A stretch of DNA of 64,000 nucleotides from Photobacterium marinum (GTDB lineage Bacteria > Pseudomonadota > Gammaproteobacteria > Enterobacterales > Vibrionaceae). Position 1 is the stretch's first letter; every line of letters begins with the position of its first letter. The stretch covers positions 372,001 to 436,000 of the forward strand of contig NZ_AMZO01000006.1 in NCBI RefSeq assembly GCF_000331515.1, written 5' to 3'. The notes under the pieces are model-generated. The model saw only the letters and a program-made list of their open reading frames with translations, was not told the origin of the DNA and searched no databases. Shown piece by piece: positions 55,277 through 64,000 of this stretch. A program made the position numbers and the translations under genes.

Positions 55277-57370
55277 ATGCCTACTCGTATGACACTGCTC
55301 GCTGCATCAGTGGTGTTCGCTCTATCATCAAATGCACAAGCTTCAGTGGAAATTGACTCCCCAAATAGTTCACCTTCAGATCATGATGCATTAGAAGTCA
55401 TGACTGTAACTGCAACTAAAATGGAAGAAAACGTTAGAGATATTCCTGTTTCGGTACAGGTGACTACGGGGGAAGAGCTTGAGAAAAAGAGAATTTACAG
55501 CCTTGAACCATTCTTTAAGACACTGCCGAATGTGGCAATTTCAAATAACTATGGGGTGTTTTCGTCGCCAAACTATCGTGGTTTAGCGACATCTGCGTTT
55601 GCGCAAGAATCTCCCATCACTGTTTACATTAATGGCGTACCACACTCTTCTGTTTATGGTATGGACTTAGGGTTGTTGAACGTTGAACGTGTTGAATTCT
55701 TACGAGGCTCACAGAGTACCCTATATGGTCAGAGTAGTTTGGGTGGCGTAATTAATGTGATTACCCGTCAGCCAGATGATATGCCTGAAGGTAAGTTAGT
55801 TGCAGAAGCTGCCGAGTATGATGGTCGAATGATTTATGGTTCATATGGCCAGGCATTAATAGAAGATGTTTTGAGTTTTAATATAGCAGGCCGATATCGT
55901 GAAAGTTCAGGGTACTTAACAAATAAATACCCAGGTTCCCGCTCAGACTATGATGAATCAGAAGCGTACCAATATAACGGTAACTTAAGGTGGAATATCA
56001 CTGATAGAACGCATGCAATATTGAGCTTGAACGGTGAAGACCGTGATAATGGTGGTCTGCCGTTTTATGCTGAAAATGACGGTTCTTTAATGACACGCCA
56101 GGAAATTGATGCAAAAAACCGAGTTAAAGTTTCTGATCAGGCTCTTAAAATTGAGCATGAGACAGATAACTTTGTGACTACTTACTTGGCAGCTAATCAA
56201 AAGACATCAGCGGATCATGTTTCTGATATGGACCGTACCAATGGCTCAACATCGCCTGTTATAGGTAATTTTGACGGTGCAAAATTTATTGATGACTCTG
56301 AAGTCAGCACCCAAACTCATGAACTGAGGTTTAATTCGAATAATAGTGATATTCGATGGGTTGGTGGTGTTTTTTACCAAGACCATTTATATGACGCAAA
56401 AGATAATGGCACAGTTGTCCCAAATTCAAACTTCGGTCATATGGAAGCGCACAATATGTCTGATGTGTCTGGCGAACAATTCGCAATTTTTGGCCAGAGC
56501 ATCTTTCCGGTGACAGACAGGCTTGAAACTACGCTGGGTCTAAGGTGGCAAAAAGATGATAAAGAAATTGATTCATCAAATCGAAGCGTAATGATGGGAA
56601 ACGATACCACTACTAATTACAAACGAGAAGCTTCCTGGGATGTCTGGTTGCCAAAATTAGCTTTTGGTTATCAGTTGGAAGGGGAACACTTGCTTTATGG
56701 TAGTGTGTCAAAAGGTTATCAAGCCGGAGGTTTTAACTTTACTGAATTAAATCCGAATAAGGCGAAATATGAGCCGCAAAGAACTATTGATTATGAACTT
56801 GGAATTAAATCTTCATGGTTAGATAACCAGCTGAATTTTGATCTAAATCTTTTCTATCTGGATATTAAAGATGCTCATGGACGGAGTATCAGCGCATTGA
56901 ATAACATTACTTTTTTCAATGTAGATAAGGCGCGCAGTTATGGTGCGGAATTCGATCTGAACTGGTTCATTAATATGGATTGGTCACTGAGCGGTGCACT
57001 TGGCCTGAATAAAGCTGAGTACAGAACGAATGAATTTGCCGGAAACAGAATGGCGAATTCACCAGAGTTTACGTCATCGTTAACGCTGAATTATGGTGGC
57101 TATGAAGGACTTTATGGACACCTGACTTATAACTATCGTTCATCAACTTATACAGATGCTGAGAATACTCTAAAAATTGATGGTTATGGCTTAGTTGATG
57201 CGCACTTGGGTTACCGAGTGGACGACTACACGGTTTATGTCTTTGGTACAAACCTGTTTGATGAAGACTACACCACTAATTACTACGCCTTGCCTTTCCC
57301 GGGACCCGCGCCTATTGCCGGTGCTGGTCAGCCACGAACATTGGGCTTGGGTGTGTCTGTAGATTTTTAA
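55277..57370 (+). CDS. TonB-dependent outer-membrane siderophore receptor (FyuA-like)
   Basis: A 697-residue outer-membrane receptor. It has a signal peptide (about residues 1-22), a TonB-box-like segment (LEVMTVTA), a plug domain (about 45-160: IPVSVQVTTGEELE, YRGL, VERVEFLRGSQSTLYGQSSLGGVINVITR) and a 22-strand barrel ending in VSVDF with the typical terminal Phe. Size and plug details resemble FyuA, the yersiniabactin receptor, consistent with uptake of a thiazoline metallophore. A Fur-like box lies 40 bases upstream and an AAGGAT ribosome site precedes ATG 55277. It opens the uptake/export unit that continues to about 63595. The ligand is inferred from the neighbouring biosynthetic genes. 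Confidence 0.93.
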   Translation: MPTRMTLLAASVVFALSSNAQASVEIDSPNSSPSDHDALEVMTVTATKMEENVRDIPVSVQVTTGEELEKKRIYSLEPFFKTLPNVAISNNYGVFSSPNYRGLATSAFAQESPITVYINGVPHSSVYGMDLGLLNVERVEFLRGSQSTLYGQSSLGGVINVITRQPDDMPEGKLVAEAAEYDGRMIYGSYGQALIEDVLSFNIAGRYRESSGYLTNKYPGSRSDYDESEAYQYNGNLRWNITDRTHAILSLNGEDRDNGGLPFYAENDGSLMTRQEIDAKNRVKVSDQALKIEHETDNFVTTYLAANQKTSADHVSDMDRTNGSTSPVIGNFDGAKFIDDSEVSTQTHELRFNSNNSDIRWVGGVFYQDHLYDAKDNGTVVPNSNFGHMEAHNMSDVSGEQFAIFGQSIFPVTDRLETTLGLRWQKDDKEIDSSNRSVMMGNDTTTNYKREASWDVWLPKLAFGYQLEGEHLLYGSVSKGYQAGGFNFTELNPNKAKYEPQRTIDYELGIKSSWLDNQLNFDLNLFYLDIKDAHGRSISALNNITFFNVDKARSYGAEFDLNWFINMDWSLSGALGLNKAEYRTNEFAGNRMANSPEFTSSLTLNYGGYEGLYGHLTYNYRSSTYTDAENTLKIDGYGLVDAHLGYRVDDYTVYVFGTNLFDEDYTTNYYALPFPGPAPIAGAGQPRTLGLGVSVDF

Positions 57371-57403
57371 CATCGTGTTGAATTCAAAAAGAAGGTGAAA
57401 GTT

Positions 57404-58612
57404 ATGCCAAAAATAACGACTTGGATACTTCTTTGCGGACTGGCGACGGTTGGCGCAGGACAGTCGATCATATTTTCTGTACTGCCGCCGCTTGGGCGAC
57501 AAATTGGTATGCCTGATTATCAGGTTGCTTTGATTTTTACGTTAGCCGCGATCGCTTTCATGGTTTCTGCTCCATATTGGGGTAGGAAGAGTGATGAGTG
57601 GGGGCGGAAGAAGATGATTGCGTTTGGGTTTCTTGGATACGCCGCTTCCACTGGTTTATTCGGTCTGTTTGGTGATTTAGGTCGGTTCAGTGTCATCACT
57701 GCAACGTCGGCTTTTTTGCTTATGACATTTGCCCGGCTTTGTTATGCATTGCTGTCCAGTGGGGTGTTTCCGGCAGTACAGGCCGCAATTGCAGAGTCAA
57801 CTGGTGAGGAGAATCGTTCGTCAGCAATGGCATCTATTCAGGCCGCGTATGGAATAGGTATGGTCGGTGGCCCCGGGATTGCGTCCTTGCTGGTGGTGAT
57901 ATCTATTACTTTGCCGTTGTATGTTTCTGCGGCGATTTCAGCTGTTGCTGGTATGTTGGTTTTGGTCGTGATGCCAGAAACAAAAAAAGCAAAATCTGTC
58001 GATAAAGCAAAAATAAAGTTGAAGGTAACAGATTCGCGGATCTTCTTTTTGTTGCTCAGTGGCTTTGCGTATTTTATCGCACTCTCTGGGTTACTTCAGC
58101 TCGCAGCTTTCCGGTATCAGGATTTGTTTCAGTTAACTCCTGAGCTTGCTGCGGCACAAACCAGCATTGGCTTTGTCTGTTCGGCAGTTGCCACCATTAT
58201 AACCCAATTGTTGATAATCGGTCGTTTGCGTTTGGCTCCTGCTAACCAGATTGTGATTGGTCTTGTTTCTGGTGCCAGTGCTTTTTTCCTTATGACCTTG
58301 CCTGAGCATGTATGGCAAATGCACGCACTTTTTGTGCTGTTTGGCTTATCTACCGGATTGATGACAACCGGTTTTAATACTGCTGTAACTCTGGCGGTTG
58401 ACAAGGATGAATTAGGGGCGGTGTCAGGTCTTGCTGCTGGTACTCAGGCGGCTGGTTATGTGGTTGGTCCTTTGTTGTCAGCATTGCTTTATCAGATGGC
58501 GGCAGAGGTGCCTTTCCAGCTGTTTGCATTATTACTAGGGCTATTTTGCGCTTTAGTCTTGTTGCGTTGGAAAAGTATACCCGGCCAACCTGTTCAACCT
58601 GCTGAACAATAA
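57404..58612 (+). CDS. MFS transporter (probable siderophore exporter)
   Basis: A 402-residue MFS permease with 12 membrane helices. The conserved loop 2-3 motif appears as GRKSDEWGRKKMI, and GGPGIAS sits in helix 5 (antiporter-type motif C). The resemblance is to multidrug/tetracycline-type exporters, and to YbtX/Irp8 by context only. ATG 57404 has an AAGGTG ribosome site; an in-frame GTG nine bases upstream is less likely. Placed directly after the receptor, it is the best candidate in the window for exporting the finished metallophore. Direction of transport is inferred from motif C and location. Confidence 0.87.
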   Translation: MPKITTWILLCGLATVGAGQSIIFSVLPPLGRQIGMPDYQVALIFTLAAIAFMVSAPYWGRKSDEWGRKKMIAFGFLGYAASTGLFGLFGDLGRFSVITATSAFLLMTFARLCYALLSSGVFPAVQAAIAESTGEENRSSAMASIQAAYGIGMVGGPGIASLLVVISITLPLYVSAAISAVAGMLVLVVMPETKKAKSVDKAKIKLKVTDSRIFFLLLSGFAYFIALSGLLQLAAFRYQDLFQLTPELAAAQTSIGFVCSAVATIITQLLIIGRLRLAPANQIVIGLVSGASAFFLMTLPEHVWQMHALFVLFGLSTGLMTTGFNTAVTLAVDKDELGAVSGLAAGTQAAGYVVGPLLSALLYQMAAEVPFQLFALLLGLFCALVLLRWKSIPGQPVQPAEQ

Positions 58613-58663
58613 CTTTTATCGGTAAACTTTCAGTCACTTTATTCTTAATCGATAAAGGTTTTT
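58613..58663 (+). terminator. Weak hairpin between MFS and thiolase genes
   Basis: CTTTTATCGGTAA pairs imperfectly with TTAATCGATAAAGG, followed by five T. It may be a partial terminator lowering expression of the distal genes. Confidence 0.35.
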
Positions 58664-58720
58664 CTTTAATTCAGAATGGAAGGTGATCGGAAGTTTGCCG
58701 GCAGATAAAGGAATCGAGCA

Positions 58721-59908
58721 ATGCTTGAAGAAGTAGTTATTGTAAATGCTGCCAGAACACCAATGGGGCAATTTCAGGGGCAACTTAGTTCACTGAGTGC
58801 ATCTAAATTGGGCTTAGCGGCTTGCAGAGGTCTCATCAATGATGAACCTTCATTATGCCGTATTGTCGACCATGTCATTATGGGACATGGGCTTCAGGCC
58901 GGCAATGGACAGAATTCATCCCGGCAAGTTGCAATGCAGTTTGGGCTTGCTCCGTCTTCGGTTGCATTCACCGTTAATCAAGCGTGTAGCAGTGGACTCT
59001 TGGCTGTTATTCAGGCGTCTCAGTGTATTGCATTACGGGACTCTGAGGTTGCAATTGCAGGGGGAATGGAAAGTATGTCCAACGCCCCTTTCTTGTTAAA
59101 TCGCTCTTCAATGGGTACGGCTGCATTAGGGGATTTACGCCTGATCGATAGCTTGGCTCAGGATGGGCTGACTTGCGCTATTAACGGCGAAAAAATGGGG
59201 CTAACAGCAGAGAGGATTGCTAAGAGTTATCAAATCAGTCGATGTGAGCAAGATGCATATTCGTTGTTATCGTCGCAGCGAGTGAAGGAAAGTGCATTAG
59301 CTGGGCTACCGGCAAGAGAAATTACACCTGTTCATTATTTAATTAATGGACAAGTACATATCGCCGCTCAAGACCAGCTATATGGTAACGATGTGGATGA
59401 AAAATCATTAGCATCTTTGCGACCAGCATTTACTCCGCAAGGAACTGTTACAGCCGGCAACTCATCAGGAATTAATGATGGGGCTGCTGTGTTATTACTT
59501 ATGTCAGCGAGTCGGGCGGCCAATGAAGGTTTTGAACCTATGGCAAGGATTATGGCTTGGACTTCTGTTGGACATTCACCGGAAATGATGGGAATGAGTC
59601 CGGTGCCGGCGATCAGGCAATTATTGCAAAAAGCTGGGATGAATATTGCTGATGTTGACCATTTTGAAGTCAATGAAGCCTTCGCGGTTCAAGTTTTGGC
59701 GATAATGCGAGAGCTTGGTTTAGACCAAGAAAAAGTTAATCCCAATGGCGGAGCTTTGGCTATGGGACATCCAATTGGTGCATCTGGTGCACGTATTCTT
59801 GTTACTCTCTTACATTCAATGAGAATGAAAGATAAATCAATAGGTATTGCTGCTGTATGTGCCGGAGGAGGGCAGTCAACGGCAATGCTTATTGAACGTC
59901 TATCATGA
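58721..59908 (+). CDS. Acetyl-CoA C-acetyltransferase (thiolase)
   Basis: A 395-residue thiolase of the biosynthetic (AtoB/PhaA) type. The nucleophile is Cys 89 in [10 protein letters not shown]; the other conserved parts are [27 protein letters not shown] (catalytic His) and CAGGGQ (second Cys). It would join two acetyl-CoA to acetoacetyl-CoA or cleave 3-ketoacyl-CoA. A thiolase is not part of the yersiniabactin system. Its place between the transporter genes suggests a role in the pathway, such as making an acetoacetyl starter for the loose N-terminal ACP of protein 3; this is speculation. An AAGGA ribosome site precedes ATG 58721. Confidence 0.9.
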   Translation: MLEEVVIVNAARTPMGQFQGQLSSLSASKLGLAACRGLINDEPSLCRIVDHVIMGHGLQAGNGQNSSRQVAMQFGLAPSSVAFTVNQACSSGLLAVIQASQCIALRDSEVAIAGGMESMSNAPFLLNRSSMGTAALGDLRLIDSLAQDGLTCAINGEKMGLTAERIAKSYQISRCEQDAYSLLSSQRVKESALAGLPAREITPVHYLINGQVHIAAQDQLYGNDVDEKSLASLRPAFTPQGTVTAGNSSGINDGAAVLLLMSASRAANEGFEPMARIMAWTSVGHSPEMMGMSPVPAIRQLLQKAGMNIADVDHFEVNEAFAVQVLAIMRELGLDQEKVNPNGGALAMGHPIGASGARILVTLLHSMRMKDKSIGIAAVCAGGGQSTAMLIERLS

Positions 59909-59936
59909 TGATTCTCAAGATAAAAGGACTGTTCGT

Positions 59937-61787
59937 GTGAATAAAAAACAATCAACTCAGGATGATTGGCAAATAATGACGCCTGTTAAGGGCCAAATAA
60001 GATTTGCAATGACATTATCAGTGTTGAGTTCGTTATCCGTCTTGGCCAGTTTATACGCGCTGGCTCTTGCTGTTGAAGTGATGGCAGACAGCAATCAGGC
60101 TTGGCCGACAGTTGAAATTGTTGCAGCAACTTTCTGTACTATTCTTGCTTATGTACTTCGGTTACGTTCTTTTGCGGTGTCTCATTGTGCGGCATTTCGC
60201 TTGGAAACTATTCTAAGAACTCAACTAAGTGAACACCTTGCTAAAGTTTCGATGGGATATATACAACAATTCGGCGCAAGTAAGCTAAGTAAGGTGATTC
60301 AGGATGATGTAAAAGAACTTCATGTGTTTGTTGCAGACAGTACTCCGCTCTATGCCAGGGCATATGCTGCGCCAATAATGACGCTTATTGGTTTGTTAAT
60401 TCTTGATTGGCGGCTTGCAGCTGTAACAGTTGGTCTGCTGGTTGGTGGTTTTTTGGTTCTTGGCATAGCAAGGCGTGATCATGGGGATCTTTCAAAGCGT
60501 TATATGGAAACTCGTGAGCAGGTTAGTGCAGCTGTTATTGAATATGTGCAGGCGATGCCGGTGGTAAGAACCTTTGATACTGGTACCAGTACATTTGGAC
60601 GCTACTCTGAGGCTCTTGAGGCTTATCGTGAAATTGTTGTTAATTGGTATCGTAGTGTTAGTTTTTCTTCCCGCTTTTCCATAGCGTTACTTAATCCTAT
60701 GCCAACCTTGGTTCTTTTACTATGGGCTGGCGCCTGGCTTTTCTGGAGTAACGAGCTTGAATTTTCCACATGGCTAGCCACTTTGCTTATTGGTACAGGC
60801 ATGGCGGAATCAATGATGCCTCTGATTTCTCTTCAGCATTTGATTGGTAAGGCGAAGATCAGCATTACCCGGATAAATAATGTATTAAGTGAAAAACCAT
60901 TGCTTCAGCCTGATAAAGAATATGTTCCTCAAGGCTGCGATATTTGTTTTGATAACGTAAGTTTTCGATATACAGAAGATAGTGATTATGTGTTGCGAAA
61001 TGTCAGCTTTTCAACAGGCGAGGGGACAATAACAGCTTTAGTTGGTCCGTCTGGTGCAGGAAAAACAACGATTGCTCGTTTGTTACCACGTTTTTGGGAT
61101 GTGAATGAGGGCAAGATCACCATTGGTGGTGTAGATGTCAGAAGTTTTACGTCGGAAAATTTGATGCAATATGTTGCGTTTGTTTTTCAGGATACTTTTT
61201 TGTTTGCTCAGAGTATCGCAGACAATATTCGCCTGGGAAATCCTAATGCAACTATGGAAGAGATAGTTGAAGCGGCTAAAGTGGCTCAGGCTCATGAGTT
61301 TATAATGCAGTTGCCAAATGGTTACGATACTTGTGCCGGTGAGCGCGGGACATTTCTTTCCGGTGGTCAAAAGCAACGAATTACTATTGCACGCGCAATT
61401 CTTCAGAATCGCCCAATTCTGGTACTTGATGAAGCGACTGCATTTGCTGATCCGGAAAATGAAGCCTCGATTATTGAAGCGTTGGCTGCCTTAATGAAAG
61501 GAAAGACTGTCATTATGGTTGCTCATCGCCTAACCACCATAAAGGATGCCGATCAAATCCTAGTTTTTGATAAAGGAAGCCTTGTTGAATCTGGTAAGCA
61601 TTGTGATCTGATCAGTCATGACGGAACTTATGCTCGTTTATGGAGCAGTTATGAACGCTCACAGGCGTGGACGTTTAATTCTGAGTCGCAAACGAGTTCT
61701 GTTTGTAGTAGCGCTCTTTTGCCTGATGAAGAACTGTTTGGGGTAGCGGAAGCTATTTCAGGGAATCTTTCTGTGGAGGAAGCTTAA
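59937..61787 (+). CDS. ABC transporter, fused permease-ATPase (YbtP-like)
   Basis: A 616-residue half-transporter. An N-terminal six-helix exporter-fold membrane domain (about 20-320) is followed by an ATPase domain (about 345-580) with Walker [10 protein letters not shown], signature LSGGQKQR, Walker [10 protein letters not shown] and the AHRLTT His switch. YbtP and YbtQ, although of exporter fold, import ferric yersiniabactin across the inner membrane; the same role is likely here together with the next gene. The start is set at GTG 59937 with AAAAGGA before it. The longer open frame from 59847 would overlap the thiolase gene by 62 bases and has no support. The stop overlaps the next ATG by one base. 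Confidence 0.9.
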   Translation: MNKKQSTQDDWQIMTPVKGQIRFAMTLSVLSSLSVLASLYALALAVEVMADSNQAWPTVEIVAATFCTILAYVLRLRSFAVSHCAAFRLETILRTQLSEHLAKVSMGYIQQFGASKLSKVIQDDVKELHVFVADSTPLYARAYAAPIMTLIGLLILDWRLAAVTVGLLVGGFLVLGIARRDHGDLSKRYMETREQVSAAVIEYVQAMPVVRTFDTGTSTFGRYSEALEAYREIVVNWYRSVSFSSRFSIALLNPMPTLVLLLWAGAWLFWSNELEFSTWLATLLIGTGMAESMMPLISLQHLIGKAKISITRINNVLSEKPLLQPDKEYVPQGCDICFDNVSFRYTEDSDYVLRNVSFSTGEGTITALVGPSGAGKTTIARLLPRFWDVNEGKITIGGVDVRSFTSENLMQYVAFVFQDTFLFAQSIADNIRLGNPNATMEEIVEAAKVAQAHEFIMQLPNGYDTCAGERGTFLSGGQKQRITIARAILQNRPILVLDEATAFADPENEASIIEALAALMKGKTVIMVAHRLTTIKDADQILVFDKGSLVESGKHCDLISHDGTYARLWSSYERSQAWTFNSESQTSSVCSSALLPDEELFGVAEAISGNLSVEEA

Positions 61788-63595
61788 TGAGCCATTCAGA
61801 ACAGTATGATAAAGGTGAAAGTAATCTTTTGTCTTCTCACTCATTAAGTTGGTGGGAAATTTGGAAGCGCTTGATTGAAATTAGTAGTGTTTATGGACCC
61901 AAATTAGTGCAGAGCATGTGGTTGCTGGTTTTGGCTGCTTTGCTACAGGGGGGGGCTTTGGCATGCATTATGCCGTTATTTGTGGCTATTTTTACGACTC
62001 AAGATGCTCAGGTTGTCTTTATTTGGCTTGGTGTGATGACGGTATTGATGTTATTGAGCTCTGCTGCCAGATGGGGAGCACAAGGTTTCGATTTCCGTGG
62101 TGACATGGCACAAAATACTCATCAGTTACGAACTCGTTTAGGTGAAAAGCTTCGGATTGTGCCATTAGAGACACTGAAAGATAAACGTGCGGGAGAGGTT
62201 AATGCAACTCTGCTGGGGAATGTCGATGAAAATATGGCTTATACGTTAACTATCGCTAACATGTTGCTTAATGCTCTGGTGTGTCCATTAGTTGTTGCTG
62301 TGTTTACGCTTTACTACGATTGGCGCTTGGGATTACTGCTAATGCTCATCTTTCCAACTTTGATTCCTCTTTATCGCTGGTTGGCACCTCGTTTTAGCAG
62401 GGGAATTGATAATTATGTGGCAGCACATCAGCAAATGAATGCAAATATTCTTGAGTATACGCAAGGTATTCAAGTTATGCGTGCAACAGGATGTGTCGGG
62501 GAAAAAGCAGAACGATTACAGGAGAGCCTGGCTTATTTAGAGAAGGTACAAATTGAAGGGCAGGAAAAAGGAACAAAGCCGAACTTGTTAATTTCAAGTG
62601 TATTTGAACTGGGGATGCTATTTGTATTTGGTTGTGGAGCATACTTAGTGACCAAGGGTGAAACAGATCTTGCTGTTTTGGCTGCGTTACTAGTTGTTAT
62701 CGTCAGGTATGCTGAACCTCTGTCATCATTTATCGGCTATACAAAGATTATTCACTTGGTGGAGGCTTCTTTGGTTCGCATTGAAACATTGCTACAAGTA
62801 ACTGAACTGCCGCAATTACCTCCACAAGAGCCGCAATCCTATGATATAGAATTTGAAAAAGTTGATTTTTCATATCAGGGTTCTAATCATTCTGATTTGA
62901 AAGAGTTTGATTTAAAGATTCCAGCGCGCAGTATGACCGCGTTAGTCGGTCCTTCTGGAGCAGGGAAAACAACAGTTACGCGGTTGTTGATGCGTTATGC
63001 GGATCCTCAGAACGGATGCGTGAAGATTGGAGGTGTTGATGTTCGAGCTATTCCTGCAGAATCTATCAATCACTTGATTTCAGTTGTATTTCAGGATGTG
63101 TATCTGTTTGATGATACGATTTTGGCTAATATTCGAATGGCACGTCCTGAAGCTAGTGAACTGGAAGTGCAACAAGCAGCTATAGCAGCTAATTGCCATG
63201 ATTTTATTCGTAGCCTGCCTCAAGGTTACCACACTCATGTTGGCGATATTGGCTCCAGGTTATCAGGGGGAGAGCGTCAACGCATTAGTATCGCCAGAGC
63301 TATTTTGAAAAATGCGCCAATTCTAATTTTAGATGAGCCCACAGCTGCGCTTGATACTGAAAGTGAGGTGGCTGTTCAGTCTGCGATTGATCATTTGATT
63401 AAGGATAAAACGGTAATTGTAGTTGCCCATCGTTTATCGACCATCATATCAGCAAGTAACATTGTTGTTGTGGATCAGGGTAAGCTTGCAGAGCAGGGCA
63501 CACATAATGAGTTACTTCACAAGCGAGGAAAATACAGTGTAATGTGGCAGGCTCAACAAAGAGTTAAGCATTGGCATTTAACAGAGAGTGCCTGA
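61787..63595 (+). CDS. ABC transporter, fused permease-ATPase (YbtQ-like)
   Basis: A 602-residue second half-transporter. It has a membrane domain (about 25-330) and an ATPase domain (about 350-590) with [29 protein letters not shown] and AHRLST. It is translationally coupled to the previous gene (TAATG overlap). The two subunits should form a heterodimer in the inner membrane that imports the metal-loaded siderophore, as YbtP/YbtQ do. Both ATPase sites look intact by motif. It is the last plus-strand gene before the convergent regulator. Confidence 0.9.
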   Translation: MSHSEQYDKGESNLLSSHSLSWWEIWKRLIEISSVYGPKLVQSMWLLVLAALLQGGALACIMPLFVAIFTTQDAQVVFIWLGVMTVLMLLSSAARWGAQGFDFRGDMAQNTHQLRTRLGEKLRIVPLETLKDKRAGEVNATLLGNVDENMAYTLTIANMLLNALVCPLVVAVFTLYYDWRLGLLLMLIFPTLIPLYRWLAPRFSRGIDNYVAAHQQMNANILEYTQGIQVMRATGCVGEKAERLQESLAYLEKVQIEGQEKGTKPNLLISSVFELGMLFVFGCGAYLVTKGETDLAVLAALLVVIVRYAEPLSSFIGYTKIIHLVEASLVRIETLLQVTELPQLPPQEPQSYDIEFEKVDFSYQGSNHSDLKEFDLKIPARSMTALVGPSGAGKTTVTRLLMRYADPQNGCVKIGGVDVRAIPAESINHLISVVFQDVYLFDDTILANIRMARPEASELEVQQAAIAANCHDFIRSLPQGYHTHVGDIGSRLSGGERQRISIARAILKNAPILILDEPTAALDTESEVAVQSAIDHLIKDKTVIVVAHRLSTIISASNIVVVDQGKLAEQGTHNELLHKRGKYSVMWQAQQRVKHWHLTESA

Positions 63596-63610
63596 TATTT
63601 TTTATGACGA

Positions 63611-63644
63611 AGGTCCTGTTGTATAAGGCTATACGACAGGACTT
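63611..63644. terminator. Hairpin between convergent genes
   Basis: AGGTCCTGTTGTATA pairs with TATACGACAGGACTT (one or two G-T pairs) around a four-base loop. The flanking T-runs are short (CTTTCTC on the plus strand; ATAAAAAA beyond 63600 on the other side). It probably terminates both converging transcripts. Confidence 0.6.
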
Positions 63645-63682
63645 TCTCAAAAAGATAGTAATTAGGTCCATCTGTATGTGCT

Positions 63683-64000
63683 TTATCCTTGTTTGCGAAG
63701 ATGTTTCAAGTCTCTTGGTTTAACTCCGTAATGTTTGAAAAATGTAGAAGAGAAGTGACTAGCGTTATTATAGCCAAGGTTTTGGGCAATGGTAGTAATT
63801 GGCATGTCACTATTAATAATTGAGTGATAGGCTTTTTCCATTCTACACTTAATTACGTATGCGTAAGGGCTTGTGTTAAAGACGGATTTAAAGTCTTTTT
63901 TTAGTTTAAAATCATTAGTACCAACTAAACGAGCAAGAGTTGGTAACTTAGGAGGGTTAAGTAATGAGTTTTCAAGAATGTCTCTTGCTTTGTATACCCT
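63683..64000 (-). CDS. AraC-family transcriptional regulator (C-terminal part, YbtA-like)
   Basis: The last 105 codons of a regulator whose N-terminus lies beyond the window. Both helix-turn-helix parts of the AraC domain are visible: LPTLARLVGTNDFKLKKDFK and TTIAQNLGYNNASHFSSTFFK, ending YGVKPRDLKHLRK. The pattern KLKKDFKSVF followed by SPYAYV is like siderophore regulators such as YbtA and PchR. Located convergently at the end of the locus, it probably activates biosynthesis and uptake when metallophore is present. Its binding sites could not be identified from sequence. Confidence 0.88.
   Translation of the reverse strand, partial: RVYKARDILENSLLNPPKLPTLARLVGTNDFKLKKDFKSVFNTSPYAYVIKCRMEKAYHSIINSDMPITTIAQNLGYNNASHFSSTFFKHYGVKPRDLKHLRKQG

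Noticed and set aside
59847-59936. Upstream extension of the YbtP-like ABC gene into the thiolase gene
   Set aside because: It would overlap the thiolase by 62 bases without a ribosome site; GTG 59937 has a proper one and fits family length.
22813-64000. Calling the locus yersiniabactin or piscibactin
   Set aside because: No HMWP2-type ArCP-Cy-A-PCP-Cy-PCP protein, no salicylate genes, no thiazolinyl reductase in view; different domain order and a thiazole oxidase.
1-64000. tRNA, rRNA, CRISPR arrays, integrases and insertion sequences
   Set aside because: None could be recognised on either strand by eye; a dedicated scan (tRNAscan-SE, ISfinder) would be needed to exclude small ones.

Overview
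The window looks like a chromosomal segment of a marine gammaproteobacterium, most likely Vibrionaceae (Vibrio/Photobacterium/Grimontia type). The clues are a DcuC-type transporter, a nirBDC-cobA nitrite/siroheme block, a YpdA/YpdB-YhjX pyruvate module, a thiol peroxidase pair, and GGDEF and chemotaxis genes. Genus assignment is inference; there is no rRNA or tRNA in the window.

Left part (1-21.7 kb), ordinary chromosome. It carries a partial C4-dicarboxylate transporter; a LysR regulator divergent from an old-yellow-enzyme reductase and a quinone-oxidoreductase-like enzyme; cytosolic Tpx followed by a secreted Tpx paralogue lacking the resolving cysteine; and a membrane diguanylate cyclase. 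Next is the YhjX-type transporter with its YpdB/YpdA-type two-component system, including a recognisable pair of YpdB-type direct repeats in the transporter promoter. Then come an M20 amidohydrolase, small proteins, a chemoreceptor lacking a periplasmic sensor, and the minus-strand nirB-nirD-nirC-cobA operon. That operon has an FNR-like box and a NarL-like palindrome, and is followed by a CysG-N-type siroheme gene with a decayed methyltransferase domain.

A gene-poor, AT-rich stretch of about 1.1 kb (21.7-22.8 kb) separates this from the accessory region.

Right part (22.8 kb to the end), a large metallophore-type hybrid PKS/NRPS locus, organised like the yersiniabactin island but with a different assembly line. 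A phosphopantetheinyl transferase is followed by eight tightly packed plus-strand genes, nearly all overlapping, ending at a strong terminator near 55.08 kb. These are KS-AT-KR-ACP-Cy-A(MT)-PCP; docking-Cy*-A-PCP; ACP-KS-(no AT)-ACP-Cy-A-PCP; KS-AT-KR-ACP; Cy-A-PCP-Ox; docking-Cy-A-PCP; a free thioesterase; and a membrane acyltransferase. All five condensation domains are of the heterocyclisation family. Three adenylation domains read as cysteine-type and two have unfamiliar codes. One protein ends in a nitroreductase-like thiazoline oxidase. A second unit begins behind a good Fur-like box: TonB-dependent receptor, MFS transporter, thiolase, and two YbtP/YbtQ-like ABC transporters. A partial AraC-family regulator (YbtA-like) lies convergently at the window end.

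The inferred product is a thiazole/thiazoline polyketide metallophore. No salicylate synthase, aryl-AMP ligase, loading A domain or terminal TE domain is visible, so starter, release and final structure are open. Terminal features suggest the order protein 3 -> 4 -> 5 -> 6 -> 1 -> 2 rather than simple gene order. I cannot match this architecture to a described cluster from memory; a database comparison is needed before calling it new.
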